IMG/VR virus record: IMGVR_UViG_3300042544_003738
Span: 1 to 64,000 of that record
DNA from: a virus
Strand: one strand, 5' to 3'
DNA length: 64,000 nt
How positions within the stretch are numbered: position 1 is the first letter of the stretch; the number at the start of each line of letters is the position of its first letter. The notes below the pieces were generated by a model. That model saw nothing but the letters and a program-made list of their open reading frames with translations. It searched no databases and was not told where the DNA came from. A program made the position numbers and the translations under genes. Below, piece after piece: positions 15,587 through 22,126 of the stretch.

Positions 15587-16211
15587 CTTACACGAGCTAG
15601 AGATTACAAAAGACTTAAAAACCAAAAGCCTTAGCGAAATATTGCGCAAAAATGGATGGCAATTATTGGGCACAGGCAAAGAAGCGTTTGTTGCTGAACA
15701 CCCCAAAGAGTCTTATGTACTGCGCATCTGGGTCAAAGGCAGCCGGTATGAGCACTTTGTTGAGTTTTGTAGGCACAACCAACACAATACTCATGTTCCC
15801 AAATTCAGTAGATATATACGCCCTATTCCTGGGACACCTTATGTGTATGTGCGAATGGAAAAACTATTACCTGTTAGTTTGAATAGATTAACACAAAATT
15901 ATATGCCTGAGCTGCTATATTTGCACCTCTTGGCCAAAAAATATAATGTTCGTGCCCTAGTGGACCATGTTTTTGATGCAGTTGCAGATTTTATCTATGC
16001 AGAGGGAATTGATATAGAGTCAATATCTGACATAATGGGAGATCTTTGGGACATTTGGCAAACGATTGGTCCCCCAGATCCCAGTTGGAAACAAGTATCC
16101 CAAAATTTGATTTCGTATGCCACTCACTATGGATTAACATCCTGGGATTTACACAATGCAAATTTTATGACCCGAGACGGCAATCTAGTAATAACTGACC
16201 CATTCTTTTAA
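15579..16211 (+). CDS. Kinase-fold-like protein, second of a tandem pair
   Basis: 210 residues; the start overlaps the upstream gene by 8 bp. It shares the N-terminal LEITKDL, GTGKEAFVAEHPKESYVLRI, VPKFSRYIRPIPG and YVRMEKL segments with its neighbour. The C-terminal SWDLHNANFMTRDGNLVITD again places D190, N195 and D207 at the same positions. The middle region (about 110-170) differs most, which would fit different substrates or partners. The D-L-H-x2-N loop is closer to active APH-type kinases than the D-M-H of the first copy. Function unknown. Confidence 0.75.
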   Translation: MHNLHELEITKDLKTKSLSEILRKNGWQLLGTGKEAFVAEHPKESYVLRIWVKGSRYEHFVEFCRHNQHNTHVPKFSRYIRPIPGTPYVYVRMEKLLPVSLNRLTQNYMPELLYLHLLAKKYNVRALVDHVFDAVADFIYAEGIDIESISDIMGDLWDIWQTIGPPDPSWKQVSQNLISYATHYGLTSWDLHNANFMTRDGNLVITDPFF

Positions 16212-16241
16212 AAAATGGGGAGGAGCAATCCTCCCCATTTT
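16212..16241. terminator. Bidirectional terminator
   Basis: AAAATGGGGAGGA (16212-16224) and TCCTCCCCATTTT (16229-16241) form a 13-bp stem with a 4-nt loop, followed by T-runs on both strands. It separates the kinase-like pair from the convergent PspA-like gene. Confidence 0.92.
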
Positions 16242-16244
16242 TTG

Positions 16245-16970
16245 TCACACCTTACTGCGAAGTGCAGCCAGCTTTTCGTGCAGGCTGTTGCTTTTGCCTT
16301 TGCCGTCAACTTCTGCAAGAGCAGCAGCTACAGCAGAGTCGTTGTCTGAGGCCTTGCCCAGTGCATCACTCCGAATACGGTTAGCAGCAGCGCGCTCGCG
16401 AGACTCACGAGCATTTGCTGCCATAGCATCCAGTGCTGCGTCTGTACCCGACAGCCCTTTGCTGATGCCAGCCATACGTTCCCGTTCTGCTCGGCGTGCC
16501 TCAGAGACCTTGGCCTCCTGTTCCGCACGCTCTTGGTCTCGGCGAGCACGGTCCAGCTTCTGCCGGCCTTCGAGGACCAGTCGCTGGGCATTTTGTGCAG
16601 CTTGGCGAGTTTCAGTAGCCCACTCAGAGGCATCAGCAGCCTCTTCCTCAGCATCCTTCAGCTGAGCTTGATACGAGAGTGCTTCATCAGCAGCCTTGTT
16701 GGCAGCAGTTTCGTTACCAGCGGTCAGCAGCTTTTCAGCAGCAGCCGTGTAGCGAGCTAAGTTACTTTGGATGTTGGCTAGTCGCTCAGCAGCCTGCTTG
16801 CTGTCAGTTTCAGCTCGTGCAGCAGCCGTAGCCATCTCCTGGGCCTGAGTGTCCCACTCCCGTAGCTGGGCTGAAGAAACTGCCTCAGGGTCCCATTGGG
16901 CCATCAGCTTGATTGCCCCATCGTGCAGTGAGTCCATCTTGCTTTTGAAGAATGAAGTGAAGAAAGCCAT
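16245..16970 (-). CDS. Long coiled-coil protein resembling PspA/IM30
   Basis: 241 residues, nearly all alpha-helical and rich in Ala, Glu, Arg and Gln. It starts with a short amphipathic MAFFTSFFKSKMDSLHDGAI, as in PspA-family membrane-binding proteins, then a region with DPEAVSSAQLREW, then two long coiled-coil helices from about residue 40 to 170. PspA/IM30 proteins bind membranes and stabilise them under stress; a phage copy could protect the inner membrane during infection, which is inference. An unrelated coiled-coil is an alternative. It has a clear sigma70 promoter (17005-17033) and AAAGGA before the ATG. Confidence 0.6.
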   Translation of the reverse strand: MAFFTSFFKSKMDSLHDGAIKLMAQWDPEAVSSAQLREWDTQAQEMATAAARAETDSKQAAERLANIQSNLARYTAAAEKLLTAGNETAANKAADEALSYQAQLKDAEEEAADASEWATETRQAAQNAQRLVLEGRQKLDRARRDQERAEQEAKVSEARRAERERMAGISKGLSGTDAALDAMAANARESRERAAANRIRSDALGKASDNDSAVAAALAEVDGKGKSNSLHEKLAALRSKV

Positions 16971-17004
16971 GTTTATATCCTTTCAGTGGATTGATATCAT
17001 CAGT

Positions 17005-17033
17005 AGTGTATTTGTAGTGTGTGGTTGTGTCAA
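17005..17033 (-). promoter_or_regulatory. Sigma70-type early promoter
   Basis: Minus strand TTGACA (17033-17028), 17-bp spacer, TACACT (17010-17005). It precedes the PspA-like gene by about 35 nt. Confidence 0.8.
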
Positions 17034-17156
17034 TAGTTTTATGGCCGGAGGTTCCTGCTAAACGGGCAAATTAACCCCTCCTTAACCCTGTTTCCAAGGT
17101 CCCAATACGGAGCCCGCCCTGGGAGTTATCAGGGCAATTTTCCCCGGCTCAGTGCG

Positions 17157-17624
17157 CTATGACACAACCACAACCTCATCAAAGCCTTCGTCCTCAGTGG
17201 GTATCTCCAAGTGACTGGCCATGCCCTGGAGGATGTTCCAGGGAATATGCTTGCCTGGCCGGCTGGCGAGCCTGCGTTCCAGCTCCTTGGGCTCAGGAGT
17301 GGGAAAGAACACTGCCACCTTCCGGTAGGTGTTGGGCACAGAGGCCAGCTTAGCTGCACGGCTTTTGCTGGTGACATTGGTTTGATCCCAACAAATGTCG
17401 TCTCCATCCTTGATGGCAATGGCCAAATCAGCGTTCATGATGGAGGTAGCACGCTTCACAAAGCCCTTGAACACCTCGCTGTATGTTCGGCCTTGACGAG
17501 CTGCCTCAGCATCAATGTGCTGATCGGTGCTGATGATAGCAGTGTCTCGACCAAAGCCCTGCTGATCAAGCCATGTGGACTTCCCGCTGCCAGGCACACC
17601 CACCAACATCCATAGAGTAGGCAT
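17157..17624 (-). CDS. P-loop kinase of the polynucleotide-kinase type
   Basis: 155 residues from the ATG at 17624. GVPGSGKST (9-17) is the Walker A loop, followed by ISTDQHID and a WDQTNVTSKSRAAKL segment with the lid-like Arg/Lys of AAA_33 kinases. T4 PseT uses this fold to phosphorylate 5'-OH RNA or DNA ends, but no C-terminal phosphatase domain is present here. An end-healing or nucleotide kinase role is inferred. The gene is the distal member of a run of small genes, 1 nt after the stop of the preceding one. The 186-nt stretch from 16971 to 17156 holds the next gene's promoter and a short GCCCTG/CAGGGC hairpin but no coding sequence I can support. Confidence 0.75.
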   Translation of the reverse strand: MPTLWMLVGVPGSGKSTWLDQQGFGRDTAIISTDQHIDAEAARQGRTYSEVFKGFVKRATSIMNADLAIAIKDGDDICWDQTNVTSKSRAAKLASVPNTYRKVAVFFPTPEPKELERRLASRPGKHIPWNILQGMASHLEIPTEDEGFDEVVVVS

Positions 17625-17625
17625 C

Positions 17626-17808
17626 TTACATCTTCCCCACGCAGTAGGGCATATAGCGGCGGTTGGTTCCAGCCTCAGCTTCGGCACGGTTCATGCCAGC
17701 CACAGTGGCCCGTTCGAACTCGCAGCCTTTGCTCACAGTGTCCAGGCGCCTGGGCTCAAAAGAAGGATCTCCTGTGAGCATGAGAGTTACGACGAGAATG
17801 TTACCCAT
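17626..17808 (-). CDS. Small hypothetical protein
   Basis: 60 residues from the ATG at 17808, chosen because AAAGGA lies 9 nt upstream. It has a hydrophobic start (MGNILVVTLMLTGDPSFEP) and a basic middle with CEFERATVAGMNRAEAEAGT. The pattern looks like a small single-domain regulator, but no family is recognised. It ends 1 nt before the kinase start, so the two are translationally linked. Confidence 0.65.
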   Translation of the reverse strand: MGNILVVTLMLTGDPSFEPRRLDTVSKGCEFERATVAGMNRAEAEAGTNRRYMPYCVGKM

Positions 17809-17822
17809 CTTGATTTCCTTTC

Positions 17823-18215
17823 TTATTCCGGCCAATTGTCAGCAAGCTGGCCCACTCGGAAACTGCCGTCTTTCATTTCCAGTAGGTTGAAGCCACAGTC
17901 ACTCATCTCATCCAGCACCGCAAAATAGCGCATCTGTGAGACCTTGACGGCTGGCACAGTGTTGGTTGGTTCAACGTATTCATTTGGGGTGGAACCCTCA
18001 AGATACACTCCAATACTGGTGCCCTTGAAATAGTCATCCTCGTTAGGCGGGCGCGGCCCCAACATTTGCCAGTTGCTGGAATTTTCACAATAGCTTTGAA
18101 ACTCCTGCATTTCATTGCCCTCAGCATGCTTACCGTAAGCTGTTTTCAGGATTTGCGGATTGCGCTTGAGGAACTCTGCGAGATAAGTCAGCGCAGCTTG
18201 ATCGGTAGGTGTCAT
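17823..18215 (-). CDS. Hypothetical protein
   Basis: 130 residues, mixed composition. The start is preceded by GCAAACAAGGAG, an extended ribosome site shared exactly with two other genes in this cluster. The central segment (FKGTSIGVYLEGS) and the C-terminal MRYFAVLDEMSDCGFNLLEM suggest a small alpha/beta domain. No known family. It sits in the early-type gene run 16.2-20.6 kb. Confidence 0.75.
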   Translation of the reverse strand: MTPTDQAALTYLAEFLKRNPQILKTAYGKHAEGNEMQEFQSYCENSSNWQMLGPRPPNEDDYFKGTSIGVYLEGSTPNEYVEPTNTVPAVKVSQMRYFAVLDEMSDCGFNLLEMKDGSFRVGQLADNWPE

Positions 18216-18239
18216 GAATATTCTCCTTGTTTGCGCACT

Positions 18240-18518
18240 TTAGCGGTAACGTTGGCTTGCGTCAATCTCTTCTTGGGTGTAGCAACCTCCCATACGGTCT
18301 GGGTTGCGTTCCCAGCTGGCTGCTGTAGCTGCCTCTTGCACTTTTTTGAGGTCAGCTAGGATGCGCTCCAGCTCGCTGATGTTCACTCGGAGGAACTCTG
18401 ACGTGACTCGCTCAGCCACCCCATCTCCGCCTGTGTAAAAGTTGATGCTGTCAAATAGCAAGCCGCGCTTGCCCAGGATGGTGTTCTCAAGGTTGCGGAT
18501 AACTTGGTCCAGTGTCAT
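18240..18518 (-). CDS. Small hypothetical protein
   Basis: 92 residues, mostly helical, with LERILADLKKVQEAATAASW as a probable helix. No transmembrane segment, cysteine pair or catalytic motif. It is 1 nt from the upstream gene, so they share a transcript. Function unknown. Confidence 0.7.
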   Translation of the reverse strand: MTLDQVIRNLENTILGKRGLLFDSINFYTGGDGVAERVTSEFLRVNISELERILADLKKVQEAATAASWERNPDRMGGCYTQEEIDASQRYR

Positions 18519-18519
18519 G

Positions 18520-18714
18520 CTATTCCTCCTGTGCTACATCTGTGTCCCCGATATGGGGATACTCTTTATACAGGCAGGAGTTGATCTTGAAAAAGATCTC
18601 GTCAGACGATGCATCATTCGATCTCAGATACAGTTCGTCTCGAAGGTTTAAAAGAGACTTCACTACCTTGTTGTGGGGTTGGAGTGTTTTTGTTGATTTC
18701 TCGCCCGTAGTCAT
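18520..18714 (-). CDS. Small hypothetical protein
   Basis: 64 residues, polar and acidic at the end (GDTDVAQEE). A helix around HNKVVKSLLNLRDELYL is likely. It is tightly packed between neighbours (1 nt to each), which supports it as a real gene of this operon. Function unknown. Confidence 0.65.
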   Translation of the reverse strand: MTTGEKSTKTLQPHNKVVKSLLNLRDELYLRSNDASSDEIFFKINSCLYKEYPHIGDTDVAQEE

Positions 18715-18715
18715 G

Positions 18716-18889
18716 CTAAATCTCCTTGGCCATCAGTGCCATCACGCCCGTGAAGCCATACATGGCAACGCCCCCTTGTTCTTGCTCAAAGAGATGGCGC
18801 ACTTCGGTGGCCAGGGCCTCCTCGCTCATCTCATGCAGCCTGTCGTCATCGCGGAGTGTGAACTCCACAGTCACCAGCACTCGCTTCAT
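18716..18889 (-). CDS. Small hypothetical protein
   Basis: 57 residues from the ATG at 18889, with AAGGA 10 nt upstream. It opens with a beta-like KRVLVTVEFTLRDDD and ends in a helix containing EEALATEVRHLFEQEQGG, a compact alpha/beta pattern. Part of the early operon; family not recognised. Confidence 0.65.
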   Translation of the reverse strand: MKRVLVTVEFTLRDDDRLHEMSEEALATEVRHLFEQEQGGVAMYGFTGVMALMAKEI

Positions 18890-18912
18890 GCCATTTTTCC
18901 TTTCTGTATCTA

Positions 18913-19188
18913 TCAAGCCCGAACCATATCAAGGTTCTTGAGCCAAGTTTGGGTGGGATAGGGCTGGCTCACAATCAGCTGATACAGCACCATGGCCTCG
19001 CCTGGCTGCTCAAAGTCCCGTTCAAAGCCAAAATCATCATTGCCCCAAACGCACACCCGGTATTGCCCATTGCTGAGACTCATGGCACTCACCTGCACGA
19101 GTAGCGTAAGATCGTGCCGCCTGTCATCCGCAATCTGGAAGTTACCATACCAATCTTCCTGGACAGGCACAAAACATGTGACTCGCAT
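18913..19188 (-). CDS. Small hypothetical protein
   Basis: 91 residues from the ATG at 19188, with GAGGGG 7 nt upstream inside the last codons of the ATPase gene. The sequence is strand-rich (MRVTCFVPVQEDWYGNFQI, DLTLLVQVSAMSL, YRVCVWGNDDFGFERDF). Its start lies 2 nt past the ATPase stop, so it is coupled to the AAA ATPase and may act with it. Function unknown. Confidence 0.7.
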   Translation of the reverse strand: MRVTCFVPVQEDWYGNFQIADDRRHDLTLLVQVSAMSLSNGQYRVCVWGNDDFGFERDFEQPGEAMVLYQLIVSQPYPTQTWLKNLDMVRA

Positions 19189-19190
19189 AT

Positions 19191-20234
19191 TCAACCCCTC
19201 TTGCACAGTGTTCGATCAGCACGCTTGCGCCACGTCGTGGGCATCGCACGCTTTAGGTCTGCTGCCTTCAGCACGGTCCTGAGGTCTACAAACTGAATCC
19301 GGTTGATGTTTTCCATCACCCACCCCATGAGATCATCCACATCCCTCTTGTTGAAATTGTATTCCCACAGCATGTCCGTTGTGTCAACTACATTACGCAT
19401 GTGAATAACACGCTCACGCAGTGTGTCGACCTTGAGGTCCAAATAGTGAACTCGACTCATTATTGCATTGAGATGGTTGGCAATGCGAGGGCTCTTGGGA
19501 TTGTCCCACTTGATGTTGGTGAGGAACACAACTGAACCTTCAAACTCAAAGCTGGTGGGCACTCCTTCCTTTTCAAGGACAGTACTGCTGGTGCCCCAAT
19601 GCACCCGCCGGGTCTTCTTGGTGTCCAAAACTGCTTTCAGCACGTTCAAGCCATCTTCATCATACAGCAGCCCATCGCAGTCATCCAGCACCAGCACCGA
19701 GCCCTTGCTGCTGTAGCGATACAAGGTGCAATACAGAATAATGGCACTGAGATTGCCTTTTATGATTTCATACTTGGGCTCCAAGCCCTGAAGCTTGCAT
19801 TGCATCCCAACAGTTTCGTCCAGCACCGTCTCAACAGTGTGGCTTTTGCCAATACCAGCAGGCCCCGAGATGATCAAACCCTTGATCACACCCGTTGTGG
19901 TGGCCTCTGTCATCTCAGCCACAATCTCAAAAGTCTCTTTGAGATCCGCACCAATCTCTGCATCGGTTCGGGAGTCAGTTTCCTCAAAGCTCATAATATC
20001 AGGGTCAGCTTGCACTGCACCTTGGGCATCAATCATCTGATAGCCGGTTGCGCTGACATAAATCCGGGCTTTACCATTCCGGGTACCTTCATGCCCACGA
20101 CCATCTACAGTGATATAGGTGCCCCACTGATCAGTATTGAGATGGCCCAGCAGACGGAACACAGTTCCGTCAACGCTCACTCCCTGCCGTGTGTTTCCTT
20201 TGATCACACGCACAAAAGCGTTTTCCAGTTCCAT
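19191..20234 (-). CDS. AAA+ ATPase
   Basis: 347 residues from the ATG at 20234, preceded by GCAAACAAGGAG. The N-terminal 100 residues look like a small beta-rich domain. The ATPase module follows: GPAGIGKSH (124-132, Walker A), SVLVLDDCDGL (about 179-189, Walker B) and VVFLTNIKWD (sensor 1), then a helical lid with basic residues. Such phage ATPases act as DNA or protein remodelling factors; the substrate cannot be read from sequence. It has its own promoter at 20260-20287 and the small gene after it is coupled. Confidence 0.8.
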   Translation of the reverse strand: MELENAFVRVIKGNTRQGVSVDGTVFRLLGHLNTDQWGTYITVDGRGHEGTRNGKARIYVSATGYQMIDAQGAVQADPDIMSFEETDSRTDAEIGADLKETFEIVAEMTEATTTGVIKGLIISGPAGIGKSHTVETVLDETVGMQCKLQGLEPKYEIIKGNLSAIILYCTLYRYSSKGSVLVLDDCDGLLYDEDGLNVLKAVLDTKKTRRVHWGTSSTVLEKEGVPTSFEFEGSVVFLTNIKWDNPKSPRIANHLNAIMSRVHYLDLKVDTLRERVIHMRNVVDTTDMLWEYNFNKRDVDDLMGWVMENINRIQFVDLRTVLKAADLKRAMPTTWRKRADRTLCKRG

Positions 20235-20259
20235 TGGTAGGCTCCTTGTTTGCCTCAGC

Positions 20260-20287
20260 AGTATAGCAGGGAGAAAAGGCAATGCAA
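20260..20287 (-). promoter_or_regulatory. Sigma70-type early promoter
   Basis: Minus strand TTGCAT (20287-20282), 16-bp spacer, TATACT (20265-20260), 26 nt before the ATPase start. Confidence 0.75.
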
Positions 20288-20315
20288 GAGGTTTTCCTTG
20301 CATTGCCTCAAAAAG

Positions 20316-20552
20316 TTAAGCTTCCACTTGCCACTCAATCAAGCTGTCGTTCCGCATGCTACGCCACTGGCCCTTGTCCATATCCCACAGCACAGTAACA
20401 CCGTCATTGCGCTTGCGCTCACCAGTGGCTTTGCTTTCGTAGATGAAGCGGCTCGCGTCCGTTGTGGCACGCATCTTACGCACCGTTCCATCAACCTTCT
20501 TGAAGGTCACAACAACTACATTGTTCCGCAGTGCTGTAGTAAGCTTGTCCAT
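20316..20552 (-). CDS. SH3-barrel-like small protein (DUF2693 type)
   Basis: 78 residues. The pattern LRNNVVVVTFKKVDGTVRKM ... TVLWDMDKGQWRSMRNDSLI matches what I recall of the DUF2693/SH3-barrel family found widely in T4-like phages: two N-terminal strands with VTFxKxDGTxRxM, then VWDxxxxxWRSxRxDSI. Role unknown; many copies lie in early regions. It has GCAAACAAGGAG before the ATG and a promoter at 20580-20608. Confidence 0.7.
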   Translation of the reverse strand: MDKLTTALRNNVVVVTFKKVDGTVRKMRATTDASRFIYESKATGERKRNDGVTVLWDMDKGQWRSMRNDSLIEWQVEA

Positions 20553-20579
20553 TTGCGTATGCTCCTTGTTTGCCCACGC

Positions 20580-20608
20580 AATATAGCTGTGTGATGCTGG
20601 CTTGTCTA
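20580..20608 (-). promoter_or_regulatory. Sigma70-type early promoter
   Basis: Minus strand TAGACA (20608-20603), 17-bp spacer, TATATT (20585-20580). Confidence 0.7.
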
Positions 20609-20642
20609 TGGAAAAAACCGTCTTATTTGGAGAATTTTGGGC

Positions 20643-20670
20643 TTGACAGATGTCATTGGAGTCTTATGCT
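20643..20670 (+). promoter_or_regulatory. Sigma70-type early promoter
   Basis: TTGACA (20643-20648), 16-bp spacer, TATGCT (20665-20670). It precedes the small membrane-protein gene at 20701 and is divergent from the promoter at 20580-20608. Confidence 0.8.
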
Positions 20671-20700
20671 GGGGCATAAATGTGCAAGAGAGGGTAACAG

Positions 20701-20868
20701 ATGTTTTACGCAGTTGCATACCTAGTGGCAGCAGTCCTGGCAGCAGTTGGAGCGGTGGCTGTGTCGGTAATGTTTGAGTTGAGTTTTTTCTGGAGCTTTG
20801 TGGTGGGAGCATCCTGTGGTATGGTTGCTGGTTTGGTTTTTGATAAGGTTTTTCCACCAAAGGCTTGA
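20701..20868 (+). CDS. 55-residue membrane protein
   Basis: The frame opens with ATG at 20701 after GAGAGGG and ends at TGA 20866-20868. It encodes a start of MFYAVAYLVAAVLAAVGAVA, a second hydrophobic stretch around FFWSFVVGASCGMVAGLV, and a short basic tail (DKVFPPKA). Two transmembrane helices with a hairpin topology are likely. Small membrane proteins of this kind in early regions often alter host envelope functions or superinfection; that is inference. The next promoter begins within its stop codon. Confidence 0.75.
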   Translation: MFYAVAYLVAAVLAAVGAVAVSVMFELSFFWSFVVGASCGMVAGLVFDKVFPPKA

Positions 20869-20892
20869 CCTCGTCAAAAAATCTGCTAAATT
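20865..20892 (+). promoter_or_regulatory. Sigma70-type early promoter
   Basis: TTGACC (20865-20870) overlaps the stop of the membrane-protein gene, then a 16-bp spacer and TAAATT (20887-20892). Confidence 0.65.
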
Positions 20893-20916
20893 GCAGTTGT
20901 TGCACGGAGAACAGTG

Positions 20917-21186
20917 ATGCTTGTAAACACCAAGGACATGACTTACTGCCGCCAACTGCGTAGGTTTGTGGTGGAGGCCAGTCAGGTGGATCGCGGGGGC
21001 CACAGCTTCTGGTATGATGGCTTGCGTTTGGTGAGCCATCGCACTGGGAGTGAGGCAGAGTTCACAATCCAGCGCCGAGTTATGCACTATGGAGAGGTGA
21101 CTGCTTGGGTGATGGCACCCAGCCCTAACACCCTCCAGCATATGCCTCAGCTGGCTGGCGTTACTGTTCACGTGCTCAACACTTGA
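20917..21186 (+). CDS. Small hypothetical protein
   Basis: 89 residues from the ATG at 20917, with GGAG 8-10 nt upstream. The protein is strand-rich and basic-aromatic (CRQLRRFVVEASQVDRGGHS, then FWYDGLRLVSHRTGSEAEF), resembling a small beta-barrel. No family recognised. It has its own promoter and belongs to the divergent plus-strand early cluster. Confidence 0.7.
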   Translation: MLVNTKDMTYCRQLRRFVVEASQVDRGGHSFWYDGLRLVSHRTGSEAEFTIQRRVMHYGEVTAWVMAPSPNTLQHMPQLAGVTVHVLNT

Positions 21187-21212
21187 CACACTAAACTGAA
21201 AGGACCTACAAA

Positions 21213-21347
21213 ATGGCTCACGAATCTTCTGCTCAGCGTCTGCACCGGCTCCTGGTGATCCTCTCTGGGGGCGGAGCTGTTTCCGACTCTCTGCTTCGGC
21301 AGGTTGAACGGGAGGCTGCCCAGGAAGCTCAGCTGGCACGGACCTAA
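21213..21347 (+). CDS. 44-residue hypothetical protein
   Basis: ATG at 21213 with AAAGGA 9-10 nt upstream; TAA at 21345-21347. It begins MAHESSAQRLHRLLVILSGG and ends in a Glu/Ala/Gln helix. Support comes from the ribosome site and the tight fit between neighbouring genes and promoters. Function unknown. Confidence 0.55.
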   Translation: MAHESSAQRLHRLLVILSGGGAVSDSLLRQVEREAAQEAQLART

Positions 21348-21353
21348 ACTGGA

Positions 21354-21381
21354 TTGACAGCGTCGCAAATTCAGCTACATT
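21354..21381 (+). promoter_or_regulatory. Sigma70-type early promoter
   Basis: TTGACA (21354-21359), 16-bp spacer, TACATT (21376-21381), 25 nt before the SprT-like start. Confidence 0.8.
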
Positions 21382-21406
21382 GCTGGGCAAACAAGGGACT
21401 GTGAGT

Positions 21407-22126
21407 ATGGATCGCTTGGCACAGATGACTCAAAAGGTGCACAGCCTTTTTGAGCTTGCTGATCAGCTGTATGGCTTGAATTTGCGGCAGACTGCGATTC
21501 GCTTTGACCTTCGAGGGATGAAGGCTGGAAAGGCCTGCTGCCGGATTTGCCAGCGCACGTTCACTCGTAAGTATTCTGTGCATTTCAACCAACAGGTTAT
21601 CCAAGGGTCTGAGTTTGATGATGTGCTACAAAATGCCACAGCACATGAGGTGGCGCACATCGTGTGTTTCATGAACCCCAGTTTGGGCCGGGATCATGAC
21701 CAGGGTTGGAAGAGGGTTTGTGTAGCACTGGGAGGTAATGGCAGCATCTACCACAGCTACAAAACCACATACTCTGGCGGAAACTACCACTACACTACCT
21801 CCACTGGGCAAGAAGTGGTGATCTCGGCTCATAGACACACAAAGGTGCAGAAGGGCCATAAGTACCGATTCAAGGCCAAGGGGTGGATTGATCGGAGTTG
21901 CAATTGGCGTAAACAAATTATTCCAGGGATTGATGTCTCTGGAAATACAACCACCAAGATCCCTTCTCAGAAGGATGGATCTTATGCGGCTAGGATCCGG
22001 GAATGGATCCGCACACATAAGCCCCAAGGTGCGTCTCAATCTGACATTATTCAAAAGGCTGTTGCTGCTGGTATGCGACTGAGTTCTGCCCGGTCAGCAG
22101 TTTTGACCTTTTGGGATAAGGTGTAA
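21407..22126 (+). CDS. SprT-like zinc metalloprotease
   Basis: 239 residues from the ATG at 21407. The HEVAH motif (80-84) plus the downstream RDHDQGWK supply the zinc ligands and catalytic Glu of SprT/Spartan peptidases. An N-terminal CCRICQRTF motif may bind zinc too. Spartan enzymes cut DNA-protein crosslinks; a phage enzyme could strip host proteins from DNA, which is inference. The last 47 residues (from AARIREWIRTHKPQ to VLTFWDKV) resemble the C-terminus of the 311-residue protein at 48623-49558 and look like a small DNA-binding domain. The stop abuts the convergent nuclease gene. Confidence 0.85.
   Translation: MDRLAQMTQKVHSLFELADQLYGLNLRQTAIRFDLRGMKAGKACCRICQRTFTRKYSVHFNQQVIQGSEFDDVLQNATAHEVAHIVCFMNPSLGRDHDQGWKRVCVALGGNGSIYHSYKTTYSGGNYHYTTSTGQEVVISAHRHTKVQKGHKYRFKAKGWIDRSCNWRKQIIPGIDVSGNTTTKIPSQKDGSYAARIREWIRTHKPQGASQSDIIQKAVAAGMRLSSARSAVLTFWDKV

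Noticed and set aside
16288-16665. Long Ala/Ser/Arg-rich plus-strand frame opposite the PspA-like gene
   Set aside because: Its composition is the mirror of the Ala/Glu/Arg-rich coiled coil on the minus strand; no start signal.
17116-17135. GCCCTG/CAGGGC hairpin as a terminator
   Set aside because: The stem is 6 bp with no U-run; too weak to call.
21183-21212. TTGACA with a -10-like TACAAA as another early promoter
   Set aside because: The -10 would abut the ATG at 21213, leaving no leader; the promoter at 20865 already serves the unit.
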